Shown here in pieces: positions 9,254 to 17,976 of a stretch of 64,000 bases of DNA. The notes beneath the pieces were generated by a model. The model was not told the DNA's origin. It saw only the letters and a list, made by a program, of their open reading frames with translations, and ran no database searches. Both the position numbers and the translations under genes were made by a program. This DNA comes from SBAX01 sp964646605 (GTDB lineage Bacteria; Planctomycetota; Phycisphaerae; UBA1845), in assembly GCA_964646605.1 (NCBI GenBank), contig CAZYEX010000047.1, forward strand, positions 1 through 64,000, in the 5' to 3' direction. The stretch's first letter is position 1, and every line of letters begins with the position of its first letter.

Positions 9254-12200
9254 TGTCCGAAACACAGCCACCCCCTCCACGGCGCATTCGTGAGCGCCTC
9301 GCGGGGGAGCACCTGTTGGTCACGGGGGCCACCGGGTTCCTGGCCAAGGTCTTCGTGGAAAAACTCCTGCGCAAAGTGGACACCCTCGGGGGCCTTCACC
9401 TTCTGGTCCGCCCGCGCGGCGACGGCGCCTCCGCGGAGCAGCGCGTTCGACAAGAGGTGTTGCGCTCCTCGGTCTTCGATCGGTTGCGGGCGGCGCTGGG
9501 CGATCGGCTCACTCGCCTGTTCGACGAACGCATCCACGTCGTGGAAGGTGATCTGACGGTCGATCGACTGGGGCTTTCCCAAACCCAATACGCGACGCTG
9601 GCCGAGCGGATCACCTTGGTGGTGAACAGCGCCGCGACGGTAACCTTTGACGAGCGCCTCGATCAGGCCGTGGAATTGAATACCCTCGGACCCACGCGCT
9701 TGCTGCAATTCGCCAAGGACGCGGGGGATATCCCCTTCCTGCACGTCTCCACTTGCTACGTTTGCGGCGCGCGGCGGGGAGTGGTGGTCGAGGACTTCAG
9801 CGCCCCGGAGGCGGCGCGGGAGTCGCTGCCTCGCAAACACGACACGGGCGAATTCGATCTTGATGCCCTGGTGCGGACCATGCGAAATGACGCGGCGGGG
9901 ATCCTCGAGCGCCAGGGCAGCGACGGCGAGGGGGCGCGGAAGGCGCTCATCGACGCGGGCATGCGCTGGGCGCGGTCGCACGGTTGGAACGACACGTACA
10001 CCTTCACGAAGTGGATCGGCGAACAGCTTTTGGTTCGGGACCGCGGGAGCGTGCCGCTGGTGGTGTTTCGCCCGGCGATTATCGAGGGGAGTTTCGAGGA
10101 GCCGGCCCCGGGATGGATCGACGGGCTGCGCATGGCCGATCCCATCATCGTCGCCTACGGCCGCGGAAAACTCCGCGAATTCCCCGGTCGCCCGGAGATC
10201 GTCCTGGACCTGATTCCCGTGGATTTCGTGGCCAATGCCATGATCGCGGCACTCCCCGAGCCCTCCGGCGACGCGCATGGCGCCGTCGTCTATCAGTGCG
10301 CATCCAGCGAGCGCCATCCGCTCTTCCTTCGGCGTGTGCAGCAATCGCTGGAGCGGGCCTTCGCCGTCCGTCCCATGAACGGCGACGACGGACAACCCAT
10401 CCGTGCCCGCCCCCTGCGCTTCTTGGATCAGGGGACGTTCCTGCATAGATGGAAGCGGAAACAGCGGACCGTCGCCCGTTATCAACGATGGTTGACGCGG
10501 CTGGGCTCCACGGGACGCCGCGTTCGCAAGCTCACCGCGCAGGCCCGGCAAATCGAGCAAGTCATCTACTTCGCCGAGATTTATTCGCCGTACACCCATC
10601 TGGATTGCCGTTTCGCGGATGACGGTTTGCGGGCGCTCGCGGAACGGATGCACACTGAGGACCGGGCGGAGTTCCCCTTCGATCCGCAGAGCGTGGACTG
10701 GGACGACTATCTCATCAACCGTCACGTACCGGGCTTGCGGGCGTATGTCCTGGGAACGGCGGGAGAACCGTCACCGCGGATCGCCGGGATGCGCCCCGCC
10801 GGGGAGGCGGCGGCCAAGTCGTTCGATCCGACGTCGCCGGCTGCGAATCTGTTCGACGCCTTTCAGCGCGCCGCGCTGCATTTCTCGGATAAACCCGCGC
10901 TACAAATCCGGCGAGACGGGCGCTGGATTCGATACACCTACGACGAAGCACTCCGCGCCACGGGAACGATCATGCGGCGCTTTACGGAACGAGGACTGGG
11001 CGTCGGGGATCGGGTGGTTCTATGCGGGGAGAACGGCCCGGAATGGGGTCTGACCTACTTGGCGGCCATGCGCGCGGGACTGACGGCCGTGCCGCTCGAC
11101 CCTCAGCTTCCCGCGAATGAATTCTGGTCCGCCGCACGGTTCGCCGGGGCCAAGCTGGTTTGTGCAGGCCGGTCCACGCACGAGGCGATCCGCCGTGTTC
11201 GGTTGCCCACGGACGCTGAAGTGGTCACCCTGACCGATGGTTGGGCGCCGCCGCCCAGCGCCTCGCGGGATCCCGCCCCCGCGCCGGTCGCGGTGGGCGA
11301 GGATGCCCTGGCTTCGATTCTTTTTACGTCCGGCACCACGTTTTCGCCCAAGGCCGTCCCCCTGACCCATCGCAACTTCCTCGCCAACGCCCGGGCCCTG
11401 TTGACCGTCCACACCATTCGCGCCACGGACGAGATGCTCTCCGTCCTTCCCATGTATCACGTGTTTGAATTCACCGGCGGGTTTCTGGTCCCCATGATGT
11501 GCGGGGCAACGGTCACCTACGTCGAGCCGCTCAAGGGGGCGGAAATCCTGGCCGCGATGCAAGCGACGGGCACGACCGTCATGCTCGTCGTGCCGCGACT
11601 GCTGCGCATGTTCCTCGATTCCATCGAACATACCGTCGCCTCCAGCGGTGTCCTGCGACGATCGGCGTTCGCGGTCGCCTCGTGGGTGTCGGATCGCACG
11701 GGTCATGCCCTGGCGCGACGCTTGTTTGCACCCGTGCATCGCAACTTCGGCGGGCGCTTGCGGATGTTCGTATCCGGCGGGTCGGGGCTCGATCCGCACA
11801 TCTACTCCGCGTTCCGTCGAATGGGTTTCGGGGTCTACGAAGGGTACGGGCTGACGGAGACCGCGCCGGTACTCACCGTGAATCCGCCCGGTGCTTCCCG
11901 TCCCAGTTCGGTCGGTCCCGCCTTGCCCAACGTCGAGCTGGACATCCGCAACACCAACCTCGAAGGCATCGGCGAAATCTGGGCCAAGGGTGCGAGCATC
12001 ATGTCGGGCTATCTAGACAACGAGTCCGCGACGCAGGAGGTTCTGCACGAGGGATGGTTCCGCACCGGCGACCTGGGACGACGCGACACCGACGGATATC
12101 TCTTTCTGACCGGGCGATCCAGCGATCTCATCGTCACCGGCGCCGGGAAGAACGTCTATCCCGACGAGGTCGAGATGCGCTACGCGGATTTGCCGCAGGT

Positions 12201-13497
12201 CAAGGAGTTTTGCGTCTTCGGCGTACCCTCGTCGGATGGGCTGGGAGATGACGTCCATGCGGTGGTCGTGGCCGACCTCGACTCGGCGCCGGGGCTCGAT
12301 CCTTCCTCCGTCGAGCGCGAAATCCGCCAGGTCGTCGCCGCCATCGGCGAGACTCTTCCTACCCACCAACGAATCCGTACCCTGCACTTTTGGGATCGTG
12401 AATTGCCCAAGACCTCGACGCTCAAGCCGAAGCGCGGCCTGATTCGCGACATGGTCCGCGCCGAAGGCGGAACGCCGCGAACCCCGACCGGCGGGGCTGA
12501 AAACTCGATCCGTCCGGATGTCGTTTCAACGCTGTCCGAGGGCCCCGTATTCCCCGTGGTAAGACGCATCCTCGCCCGCCAGACCAAACGCTCAGAGAAC
12601 CTCATTCACCCGACTATGCACCTCCTGCTCGACTTGGGAATCGATAGCATCGGCAAGATCGACTTGATCGGGGCCGTCGAAACGCAGTTCGGGATGCGCA
12701 TCGACGACGCCTCCGCCGCGAAAATCGCCCGGGTCGGCGACTTGCTGCACGTGATCGGCGATCGGGCGCCGGTCGTCCCGAGCGGACGCGGTTCGGACGC
12801 CTGGCGGCGATGGATCGGCGGCGGAGAAGCCGCCTCCAACAACGGTCGTCCCACAGCCGCGGTCCTTCCGGCGCGTTGGCTGGCGCACGGCGGGCTGAGT
12901 CTGCTCATGAACACGTACGTTCGCGTCGAGGTCCGCGGACGAGAGAACATTCCCGCCAAGGGCGCGTTCATTTTGGCCCCCAACCACGCCTCGCACCTCG
13001 ATGCCCCGGCCGTGCTCACCGCGGTCGGGGGCAAGCGCCGCGTGTGGGTCGCCGGTGCGGAAGATTACTTCTTCGACACGGCTTTCAAGCGATTCCTGTT
13101 CGGCACGCTGTTCGACACCATTCCCTTCGACCGCCAGGCGGATGGGGTGTTGGGCTTGCGACGCTGCGGCGAGGCCCTTTCCCGCGGCGACGGGCTGCTC
13201 TTTTTTCCCGAGGGGACGCGCTCGCTCGACGGACGGTTGCAGCCGTTCAAGGTGGGCGTCGCGGTTCTGGCCGTCGAGCACGACGTACCCATCATTCCCG
13301 TTCACATTGACCGCGCCTACGAGCTGCTTCCCAAAGGCAGTCGTTTCCTGCGACCCGGCGTCGTCCGCGTCGGGTTCGGCCCCGCGGTTCGACCGCCCCC
13401 GGTAAAGGACGCCGACAACTTGCTGACCCTCTTTTCGACTCTCGCTCGCCAGGTGCAGACCGAGGTGACCACGCTGGCCGAGGGAGAACGCCGGTGA
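9253..13497 (+). CDS. Multidomain fatty acyl reductase / acyl-ligase / ACP / PlsC fusion (ElbD-like)
   Basis: The ATG at 9253 is preferred because it couples to the plsC stop. The 1,414-residue product has four regions. Residues 1-480 form a thioester or fatty-acyl reductase fold of the Male-sterility/NAD_binding_4 type, with TGATGFLAK at 24-32 and catalytic Tyr249-x3-Lys253. Residues 530-1060 are an AMP-forming acyl ligase, with FTSGTTFSPK at 691-700 and GYGLTET at 864-870. Next is an acyl carrier domain with LGIDSIGKID (Ser1132 for phosphopantetheine). The last 200 residues are a PlsC acyltransferase, with NHASHLD (His1245, Asp1250) and FFPEGTRS (1317 onward). All active-site motifs look intact. 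From memory, the closest described architecture is ElbD of myxobacteria, which makes ether lipids. A plausible chemistry is activation of a fatty acid, loading on ACP, reduction, and joining to a glycerol backbone; that order is inference. Confidence 0.85.
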   Translation: MSETQPPPPRRIRERLAGEHLLVTGATGFLAKVFVEKLLRKVDTLGGLHLLVRPRGDGASAEQRVRQEVLRSSVFDRLRAALGDRLTRLFDERIHVVEGDLTVDRLGLSQTQYATLAERITLVVNSAATVTFDERLDQAVELNTLGPTRLLQFAKDAGDIPFLHVSTCYVCGARRGVVVEDFSAPEAARESLPRKHDTGEFDLDALVRTMRNDAAGILERQGSDGEGARKALIDAGMRWARSHGWNDTYTFTKWIGEQLLVRDRGSVPLVVFRPAIIEGSFEEPAPGWIDGLRMADPIIVAYGRGKLREFPGRPEIVLDLIPVDFVANAMIAALPEPSGDAHGAVVYQCASSERHPLFLRRVQQSLERAFAVRPMNGDDGQPIRARPLRFLDQGTFLHRWKRKQRTVARYQRWLTRLGSTGRRVRKLTAQARQIEQVIYFAEIYSPYTHLDCRFADDGLRALAERMHTEDRAEFPFDPQSVDWDDYLINRHVPGLRAYVLGTAGEPSPRIAGMRPAGEAAAKSFDPTSPAANLFDAFQRAALHFSDKPALQIRRDGRWIRYTYDEALRATGTIMRRFTERGLGVGDRVVLCGENGPEWGLTYLAAMRAGLTAVPLDPQLPANEFWSAARFAGAKLVCAGRSTHEAIRRVRLPTDAEVVTLTDGWAPPPSASRDPAPAPVAVGEDALASILFTSGTTFSPKAVPLTHRNFLANARALLTVHTIRATDEMLSVLPMYHVFEFTGGFLVPMMCGATVTYVEPLKGAEILAAMQATGTTVMLVVPRLLRMFLDSIEHTVASSGVLRRSAFAVASWVSDRTGHALARRLFAPVHRNFGGRLRMFVSGGSGLDPHIYSAFRRMGFGVYEGYGLTETAPVLTVNPPGASRPSSVGPALPNVELDIRNTNLEGIGEIWAKGASIMSGYLDNESATQEVLHEGWFRTGDLGRRDTDGYLFLTGRSSDLIVTGAGKNVYPDEVEMRYADLPQVKEFCVFGVPSSDGLGDDVHAVVVADLDSAPGLDPSSVEREIRQVVAAIGETLPTHQRIRTLHFWDRELPKTSTLKPKRGLIRDMVRAEGGTPRTPTGGAENSIRPDVVSTLSEGPVFPVVRRILARQTKRSENLIHPTMHLLLDLGIDSIGKIDLIGAVETQFGMRIDDASAAKIARVGDLLHVIGDRAPVVPSGRGSDAWRRWIGGGEAASNNGRPTAAVLPARWLAHGGLSLLMNTYVRVEVRGRENIPAKGAFILAPNHASHLDAPAVLTAVGGKRRVWVAGAEDYFFDTAFKRFLFGTLFDTIPFDRQADGVLGLRRCGEALSRGDGLLFFPEGTRSLDGRLQPFKVGVAVLAVEHDVPIIPVHIDRAYELLPKGSRFLRPGVVRVGFGPAVRPPPVKDADNLLTLFSTLARQVQTEVTTLAEGERR

Positions 13498-14204
13498 CCC
13501 CGGCGGCGCCGACCCACACCGCCGCGTTCTTCGACGTCGACGGAACGCTCTGCGACACCACCATCGCCCATTACTTCCGCTATTTCATGTTTCGGCGACT
13601 TTCGCCGCTCGTGGCGAGGTTGTGGTATCCCTGGTTTTTGGCGAAGTGTTGTCTGTACCTGTTGCTCGACAAGTTCGACCGTGAGCGCCTCAACGTCGTT
13701 TTTTATCGCAATTACCGGGGATTGCCGATCGCGGAGATCACTTCCCAAGCCGCGGACTGCTTTCACGACGTGATCATGCCGCGCATCTTTCCGCAGGGGG
13801 AATCGTGCGTGGCCGAGCACCGCAACGCCGGGATGCGAATCGTCCTGGTCACCGGTTCACTCGACTTCATCGTGGATCCGTTGAGGGGGCGGCTCGGGGC
13901 CCATGACCTGCTGGCGGCGGGACTCTCCGAGGCTCACGGGCGTTTCACCGGCGAGCTCATCGGTCCTCCCATCGGAGGGGAGGAAAAGGCCCGCGTGATG
14001 CGCGTCTTCGCCGAAAAACACGGTCTCGACCTGGCACATTCCCATGCCTACGGGGACAGCGGCGCCGATTTGCCCATGCTCGAGGCCGTCGGCTTTCCGC
14101 ACGTGGTCAATCCCGATCGGCGATTGTCGGCTCTTGCAACAGAACGCGGCTGGCCGATCCATCGTTGGAGCGTCGAAACCCAAGGCGCGGATCGCGGGGA
14201 ATGA
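13494..14204 (+). CDS. HAD-superfamily phosphatase, subfamily IB (SerB-like)
   Basis: It begins with GTG, sharing GTGA with the stop of the fusion gene. The 236-residue product has motif I FFDVDGTLCD near residue 11, motif II LVTGS, and motif IV GDSGADLPMLEAVG, with the NPDRRLSALATERGWPI ending common in HAD-IB members. It has a small helical cap with aromatic and basic residues. In this operon it most likely removes a phosphate from a lipid intermediate such as an alkyl- or acyl-glycerol phosphate. The genuine substrate cannot be read from sequence. Confidence 0.83.
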   Translation: MTPAAPTHTAAFFDVDGTLCDTTIAHYFRYFMFRRLSPLVARLWYPWFLAKCCLYLLLDKFDRERLNVVFYRNYRGLPIAEITSQAADCFHDVIMPRIFPQGESCVAEHRNAGMRIVLVTGSLDFIVDPLRGRLGAHDLLAAGLSEAHGRFTGELIGPPIGGEEKARVMRVFAEKHGLDLAHSHAYGDSGADLPMLEAVGFPHVVNPDRRLSALATERGWPIHRWSVETQGADRGE

Positions 14205-15436
14205 GAGCCCTCCAGTATTACAAGAGCATACCGCGCTACGCGACGCTCAAACTCCTGGGCCCGCGCCTTCCGTGGCTCTACACTAGCGTCGTCGCGCCGC
14301 TGGCGCTGCGAGAGGTGCCCGAGCCCGAACTTCCCACCGCGCGATGGCTGCGCATTCGCCCACGCCTGGCGGGGATTTGCGGGTCCGACGTGGCCACGCT
14401 CTGCGCCTCCGGGAGTCCGTACCTGGCGCCGGTCACGTCCATGCCCTTTATTTTGGGCCACGAGCTAGTCGGCACGATCACCGAGGTCGGCCGGGACGTG
14501 ACGCGCTTTCGGATCGGAGAACGCGTCACGATACGTCCGGCGCTGGGATGTCGGGCACGTGGAATCGATCCTGTCTGTGAGAACTGCGCCGTCGGACGAG
14601 AAGCGTTGTGCCGCAATGTGACACGGGGGGACGTATCGCCCGGCATTCAGATCGGATATTGCCGCGACACCGGCGGCGGATTCGGGGAAAGCGTCGTCGC
14701 CCATGAGTCGCAGGTGTACGTGGTTCCCGACGAAATCCCCGACCGTGCCGCCGTCCTGATCGAACCTTTTGCCTGTGCCCTCCACGGTGCGCTACGAGCT
14801 CCGGCGGAGCCGAGGGACACGCTCCTGGTCATCGGGTGCGGTTCGATCGGGCTGCTCACCATCGCCGCCCTGCGTGCGACCGGCTGCGGCTCTCGCATTG
14901 TGGCCGTCGCCCGGTATGATCATCAGCGGCGGCACGCTCTCGCCCTCGGAGCGGACGTAGTCTTGGATGGGCGCGGCTCGACCGCGGAGCGTTATGCCGT
15001 TTGGGCGCGGGAACTGGACGCGGAGGTACTCCGGCCCGAACTGGGTAAACCACCCGTGTTGGGCGGCGCGGCCGCTACGTTCGACTGTGTGGCCTCGTCA
15101 CAGTCCATCAACGACGGGATACGGTTCACCCGAAGCGGCGGGACGTTCGTCTTGGTGGGAATGCCGGGCGTACCTCGGGGCGTGGACTGGACGCCGATGT
15201 GGTTCAAGGAACTCAACGTTCATGCCGCCTATGCGTATGGAACGGAGTGCATCGCCGGTGGGCAGCGCGATACATTCGAATGGGCGATCGATCTCCTGCG
15301 CGAATGCGGTCCGAAGTTGCAGCCGCTTGTCGGGGAACCCTATGAACTTCGAGACTACCGCGCCGCCTTCGCCTCCGCCATTCACACCCGACGAAGCGGA
15401 GTGGTCAAGACCATTTTCGGACTGCCCAATGCGTGA
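14201..15436 (+). CDS. Zinc-dependent alcohol dehydrogenase (MDR family)
   Basis: The ATG at 14201 overlaps the previous stop as ATGA; the longer frame upstream is not needed. The 411-residue product shows AGICGSDVATL with the catalytic zinc Cys near residue 63, the GHELVGTITEVG signature, a Cys-rich structural zinc loop (about 120-145), and a Rossmann motif LLVIGCGSIGLLT near 208. The family oxidises alcohols or reduces aldehydes and ketones with NAD(P). In the operon it could interconvert a fatty alcohol and aldehyde, or reduce a keto intermediate of an ether lipid. It is not a glycerol-1-phosphate dehydrogenase, which belongs to another family. Confidence 0.85.
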   Translation: MRALQYYKSIPRYATLKLLGPRLPWLYTSVVAPLALREVPEPELPTARWLRIRPRLAGICGSDVATLCASGSPYLAPVTSMPFILGHELVGTITEVGRDVTRFRIGERVTIRPALGCRARGIDPVCENCAVGREALCRNVTRGDVSPGIQIGYCRDTGGGFGESVVAHESQVYVVPDEIPDRAAVLIEPFACALHGALRAPAEPRDTLLVIGCGSIGLLTIAALRATGCGSRIVAVARYDHQRRHALALGADVVLDGRGSTAERYAVWARELDAEVLRPELGKPPVLGGAAATFDCVASSQSINDGIRFTRSGGTFVLVGMPGVPRGVDWTPMWFKELNVHAAYAYGTECIAGGQRDTFEWAIDLLRECGPKLQPLVGEPYELRDYRAAFASAIHTRRSGVVKTIFGLPNA

Positions 15437-15442
15437 CAAAAC

Positions 15443-17035
15443 ATGAATCGCCGCAACGGATCGCCGAACATTCATACCGTTACCTCCGCCGACCCGCCAT
15501 TCCTGTTTCACCGCGGCGAGGGTTACACGCGGCATAGGCTGCCGGTCGGCACGTCCGTGATTCTTCCCAATGCTCCTCTGGAGCCCATTCTCGATCGTCG
15601 CGCGGCCGTCGAATACGCAATTGATCATCCCTTGGGTGATGAACCGCTCGATGCCCAGCTGCGGCGCGGAATGAAGGTCACCATTGCCTTTGACGATGTT
15701 TCCCTGCCTCTGCCACGAATGAAGAAGCCCGACATCCGACAGACGGTGATCGAAGTCGTGCTCGAACGACTGGACAAGGCGGGCGTGACGGATGTGGAAC
15801 TAATCTGTGCCATCTGTCTGCATCGCCGCTGCACCCCCGCCGAACTGAAACACTTCGTGGGTCCGACGGTGTTTAAGCGCTTTTTCCCCGATCGACTCTA
15901 CAACCACGACGCCGAGGACCCCAAAGGGAATCTGCGATTGGGGACGACATCCTCCGGGGAAGTGGTGGAAATCAATCGCCGCGCCGCGGAGTCCGACCTT
16001 CTCATCTATGTGAATATCAACCTTGTGACCATGGACGGAGGGCACAAGTCCGTCCCCGTCGGCCTGGCGACCTACGCATGTGTGCGTCATCATCATAACG
16101 CCCAAACGCTCTTACACGACTCCAGTTATATGGATCCTCCCAACAGTTCGTTCCATCGCTCGTGCGAGCGAATGGGCGACATTGTCGCCAAAAAGGTGAA
16201 GATCTTCACCATTGAAACGACGCTCAACGGCAACCTGTTCTCCAATCTCCTTGGTTTCTTACAGAAGCGCGAGTGTGACTGGAATGTGCTGGACTCGGTC
16301 AACTATCACGGCAGTCGCGCGGGCCTGCGGCTGCTGCCCTCCTCCCTGCGGCGCAAGGCGTACAATGCACTGCCGGCGCCGTACGGGCTGACCGGCGTCC
16401 ATGCGGGAAAGACGGATCTCGTACACCGGGAAACCTTGAAGAACGTAGACCGCCAGGCCGAGGTAGACGTTCCGCAACAGTATGATGTCGTGCTCCTTGG
16501 ACTGCCGTCCATCGGTCCCTACAATGTGAACTCCATTCTCAACCCCATCCTTACCTATTGTATGTCCGCCGGATACTTCTTCAATTTCTATCGCAATCGA
16601 CCGCTGGTGCGCAAGGGCGGTGTGATGATCGTGGATCACCCATTGGACGACCAGTTCCACCGAATCCACCATCCGTCGTATTATGATTTCTACCATGAGT
16701 TGCTGCCGCAGTCGCGCCATCCCAAGGAGTTGGAACAGCGGTTTGAGAAGAGTTATGCCCAGAACGAGCGATACATCGACCTCTACCGCCATTCGTACGC
16801 CTATCACGGCGTGCATCCGTTCTACATGTGGTATTGGGGGGCGCACGGAATGGCCCATCTGGGGAAAATGATCGTTGTCAACCCGCGAAGTATGAGTGCG
16901 GTTCAGCGTTTGGGGTTCGATTCCGCCCCCAGCATGAGTTCCGCGATCGAAATGGCCAAAGACTTCGTTGGGAAGAATGCGAGCCTGTGTTATTTCCATT
17001 GCCCGCCCATGATCATGTGCAAGCTCCCACAGTGA
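15443..17035 (+). CDS. LarA-like / DUF2088-family protein
   Basis: It starts 6 bases after the dehydrogenase stop and is 530 residues long. The stretch KVTIAFDDVSLPLPRMKKPD matches the N-terminal domain of lactate racemase LarA (IAFDD-x-TRP-x-P). It is followed by a Rossmann-like region, VIEVVLERLDKAGVTDVELICAICLHRRC, and a His-rich CVRHHHNAQT segment. LarA itself uses a nickel-pincer nucleotide to racemise 2-hydroxyacids by hydride transfer. No larB, larC or larE is in the window, and the protein is longer than LarA (about 425 residues). Its job in a lipid operon is unknown; a hydride-transfer or isomerase step on a hydroxyl intermediate is the simplest guess. Confidence 0.7.
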   Translation: MNRRNGSPNIHTVTSADPPFLFHRGEGYTRHRLPVGTSVILPNAPLEPILDRRAAVEYAIDHPLGDEPLDAQLRRGMKVTIAFDDVSLPLPRMKKPDIRQTVIEVVLERLDKAGVTDVELICAICLHRRCTPAELKHFVGPTVFKRFFPDRLYNHDAEDPKGNLRLGTTSSGEVVEINRRAAESDLLIYVNINLVTMDGGHKSVPVGLATYACVRHHHNAQTLLHDSSYMDPPNSSFHRSCERMGDIVAKKVKIFTIETTLNGNLFSNLLGFLQKRECDWNVLDSVNYHGSRAGLRLLPSSLRRKAYNALPAPYGLTGVHAGKTDLVHRETLKNVDRQAEVDVPQQYDVVLLGLPSIGPYNVNSILNPILTYCMSAGYFFNFYRNRPLVRKGGVMIVDHPLDDQFHRIHHPSYYDFYHELLPQSRHPKELEQRFEKSYAQNERYIDLYRHSYAYHGVHPFYMWYWGAHGMAHLGKMIVVNPRSMSAVQRLGFDSAPSMSSAIEMAKDFVGKNASLCYFHCPPMIMCKLPQ

Positions 17036-17976
17036 CAAGGTCGCCGAGCCGTGGTCCGTTCTTGATCCTTGTCAACCCCACTTCCGGACGGGGCCGCGGG
17101 GCTCGAATGGCCCAGCGCCTTGCTGAGCAAATGAAAAACCTCCGGATTCCCGTCGCCGTCCATCACACGACCGGGCGCGGTGATGCAGAACGCGCCGCCC
17201 GCGACGCGGCGTCCGCGGCGCAGGATCGGCCCGCCGTCGTCGTCGCGTGCGGGGGAGACGGCACGGTCCAGGAAGTCGTCAATGGGCTTATGGCTGTGGC
17301 ATCGCCGCCGTGTCTTGGACTTGCCCCGGCGGGGCGCTGCAATGACTTCGCGAGAGCCTTACACGTTGCGTCCGACCTCGACGCGATCACCTGCACATTG
17401 CTGGACGGCGATGCGACTCCCGTTGACCTCGGACGAGTGAACGGGCGGTTCTTCTGCACCGTAGCCACCGCGGGCATCGACGCCGAGGTCACCAACTTCG
17501 TCGATTGCATGCGCATGCCGCTGCGTGGCACCCCGGCCTATTTGTATGGCGCCGTCCGCGTCCTGATGCGTTACCGCCCCTGGTCGATGCGACTGACCGG
17601 CGACTTCGGTGTCATCGACCGTCCCCTGCTGCTCGCCTCGAGCGCCAACACGGCCTCCTACGGCGGGGCCATCCGCATTGCTCCCCATGCCGTCCCCACC
17701 GACGGATGGCTCGACGTTTGCGTCGTCGATCCCATGTCCCGGCTCCGGATCCTGCGTTTGCTTCCCGCGCTGCTCGCGGGGCGGCACGGCGATCGCAGCG
17801 AAGTTCAATTCCTGCGCACGACGCGGTTGTCCCTCGACACGGACGAACTCATCGACCTTTGGGCGGACGGCGAGCGCATCGCCCGCACCCCGGCCCTGAT
17901 CGAGGTCGTCCCCCACGCGCTGCTGGTGTTGACGCCCAAGCAAACCGCCTTACATGCCGGTCGCGGCGGCGAGTAA
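17032..17976 (+). CDS. Diacylglycerol kinase / lipid kinase family protein
   Basis: The GTG at 17032 shares GTGA with the previous stop and opens directly into FLILVNPTSGRGRGARMAQRL, the canonical start of the DgkB/YegS catalytic domain. CGGDGTVQEVVNGLM follows near residue 70, with the GGDGT nucleotide loop and a later NTASYGGAIRIAP segment. The 314-residue size fits the family. It phosphorylates a lipid alcohol with ATP, plausibly returning the HAD product or an alkylglycerol to the phosphate form. It ends the operon. The last 27 bases overlap the 3' end of the convergent M50 gene. Confidence 0.87.
   Translation: MTRSPSRGPFLILVNPTSGRGRGARMAQRLAEQMKNLRIPVAVHHTTGRGDAERAARDAASAAQDRPAVVVACGGDGTVQEVVNGLMAVASPPCLGLAPAGRCNDFARALHVASDLDAITCTLLDGDATPVDLGRVNGRFFCTVATAGIDAEVTNFVDCMRMPLRGTPAYLYGAVRVLMRYRPWSMRLTGDFGVIDRPLLLASSANTASYGGAIRIAPHAVPTDGWLDVCVVDPMSRLRILRLLPALLAGRHGDRSEVQFLRTTRLSLDTDELIDLWADGERIARTPALIEVVPHALLVLTPKQTALHAGRGGE

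Noticed and set aside
9208..10725. 505-codon minus-strand frame opposite the fusion enzyme
   Set aside because: It overlaps the reductase domain with intact TGATGFLAK and YxxxK motifs on the plus strand. No recognisable protein is encoded antisense.
14201..15436. Glycerol-1-phosphate dehydrogenase for archaeal-type lipids
   Set aside because: The protein is a zinc MDR dehydrogenase with a GHELVG motif, not of the iron-dependent/AraM family.
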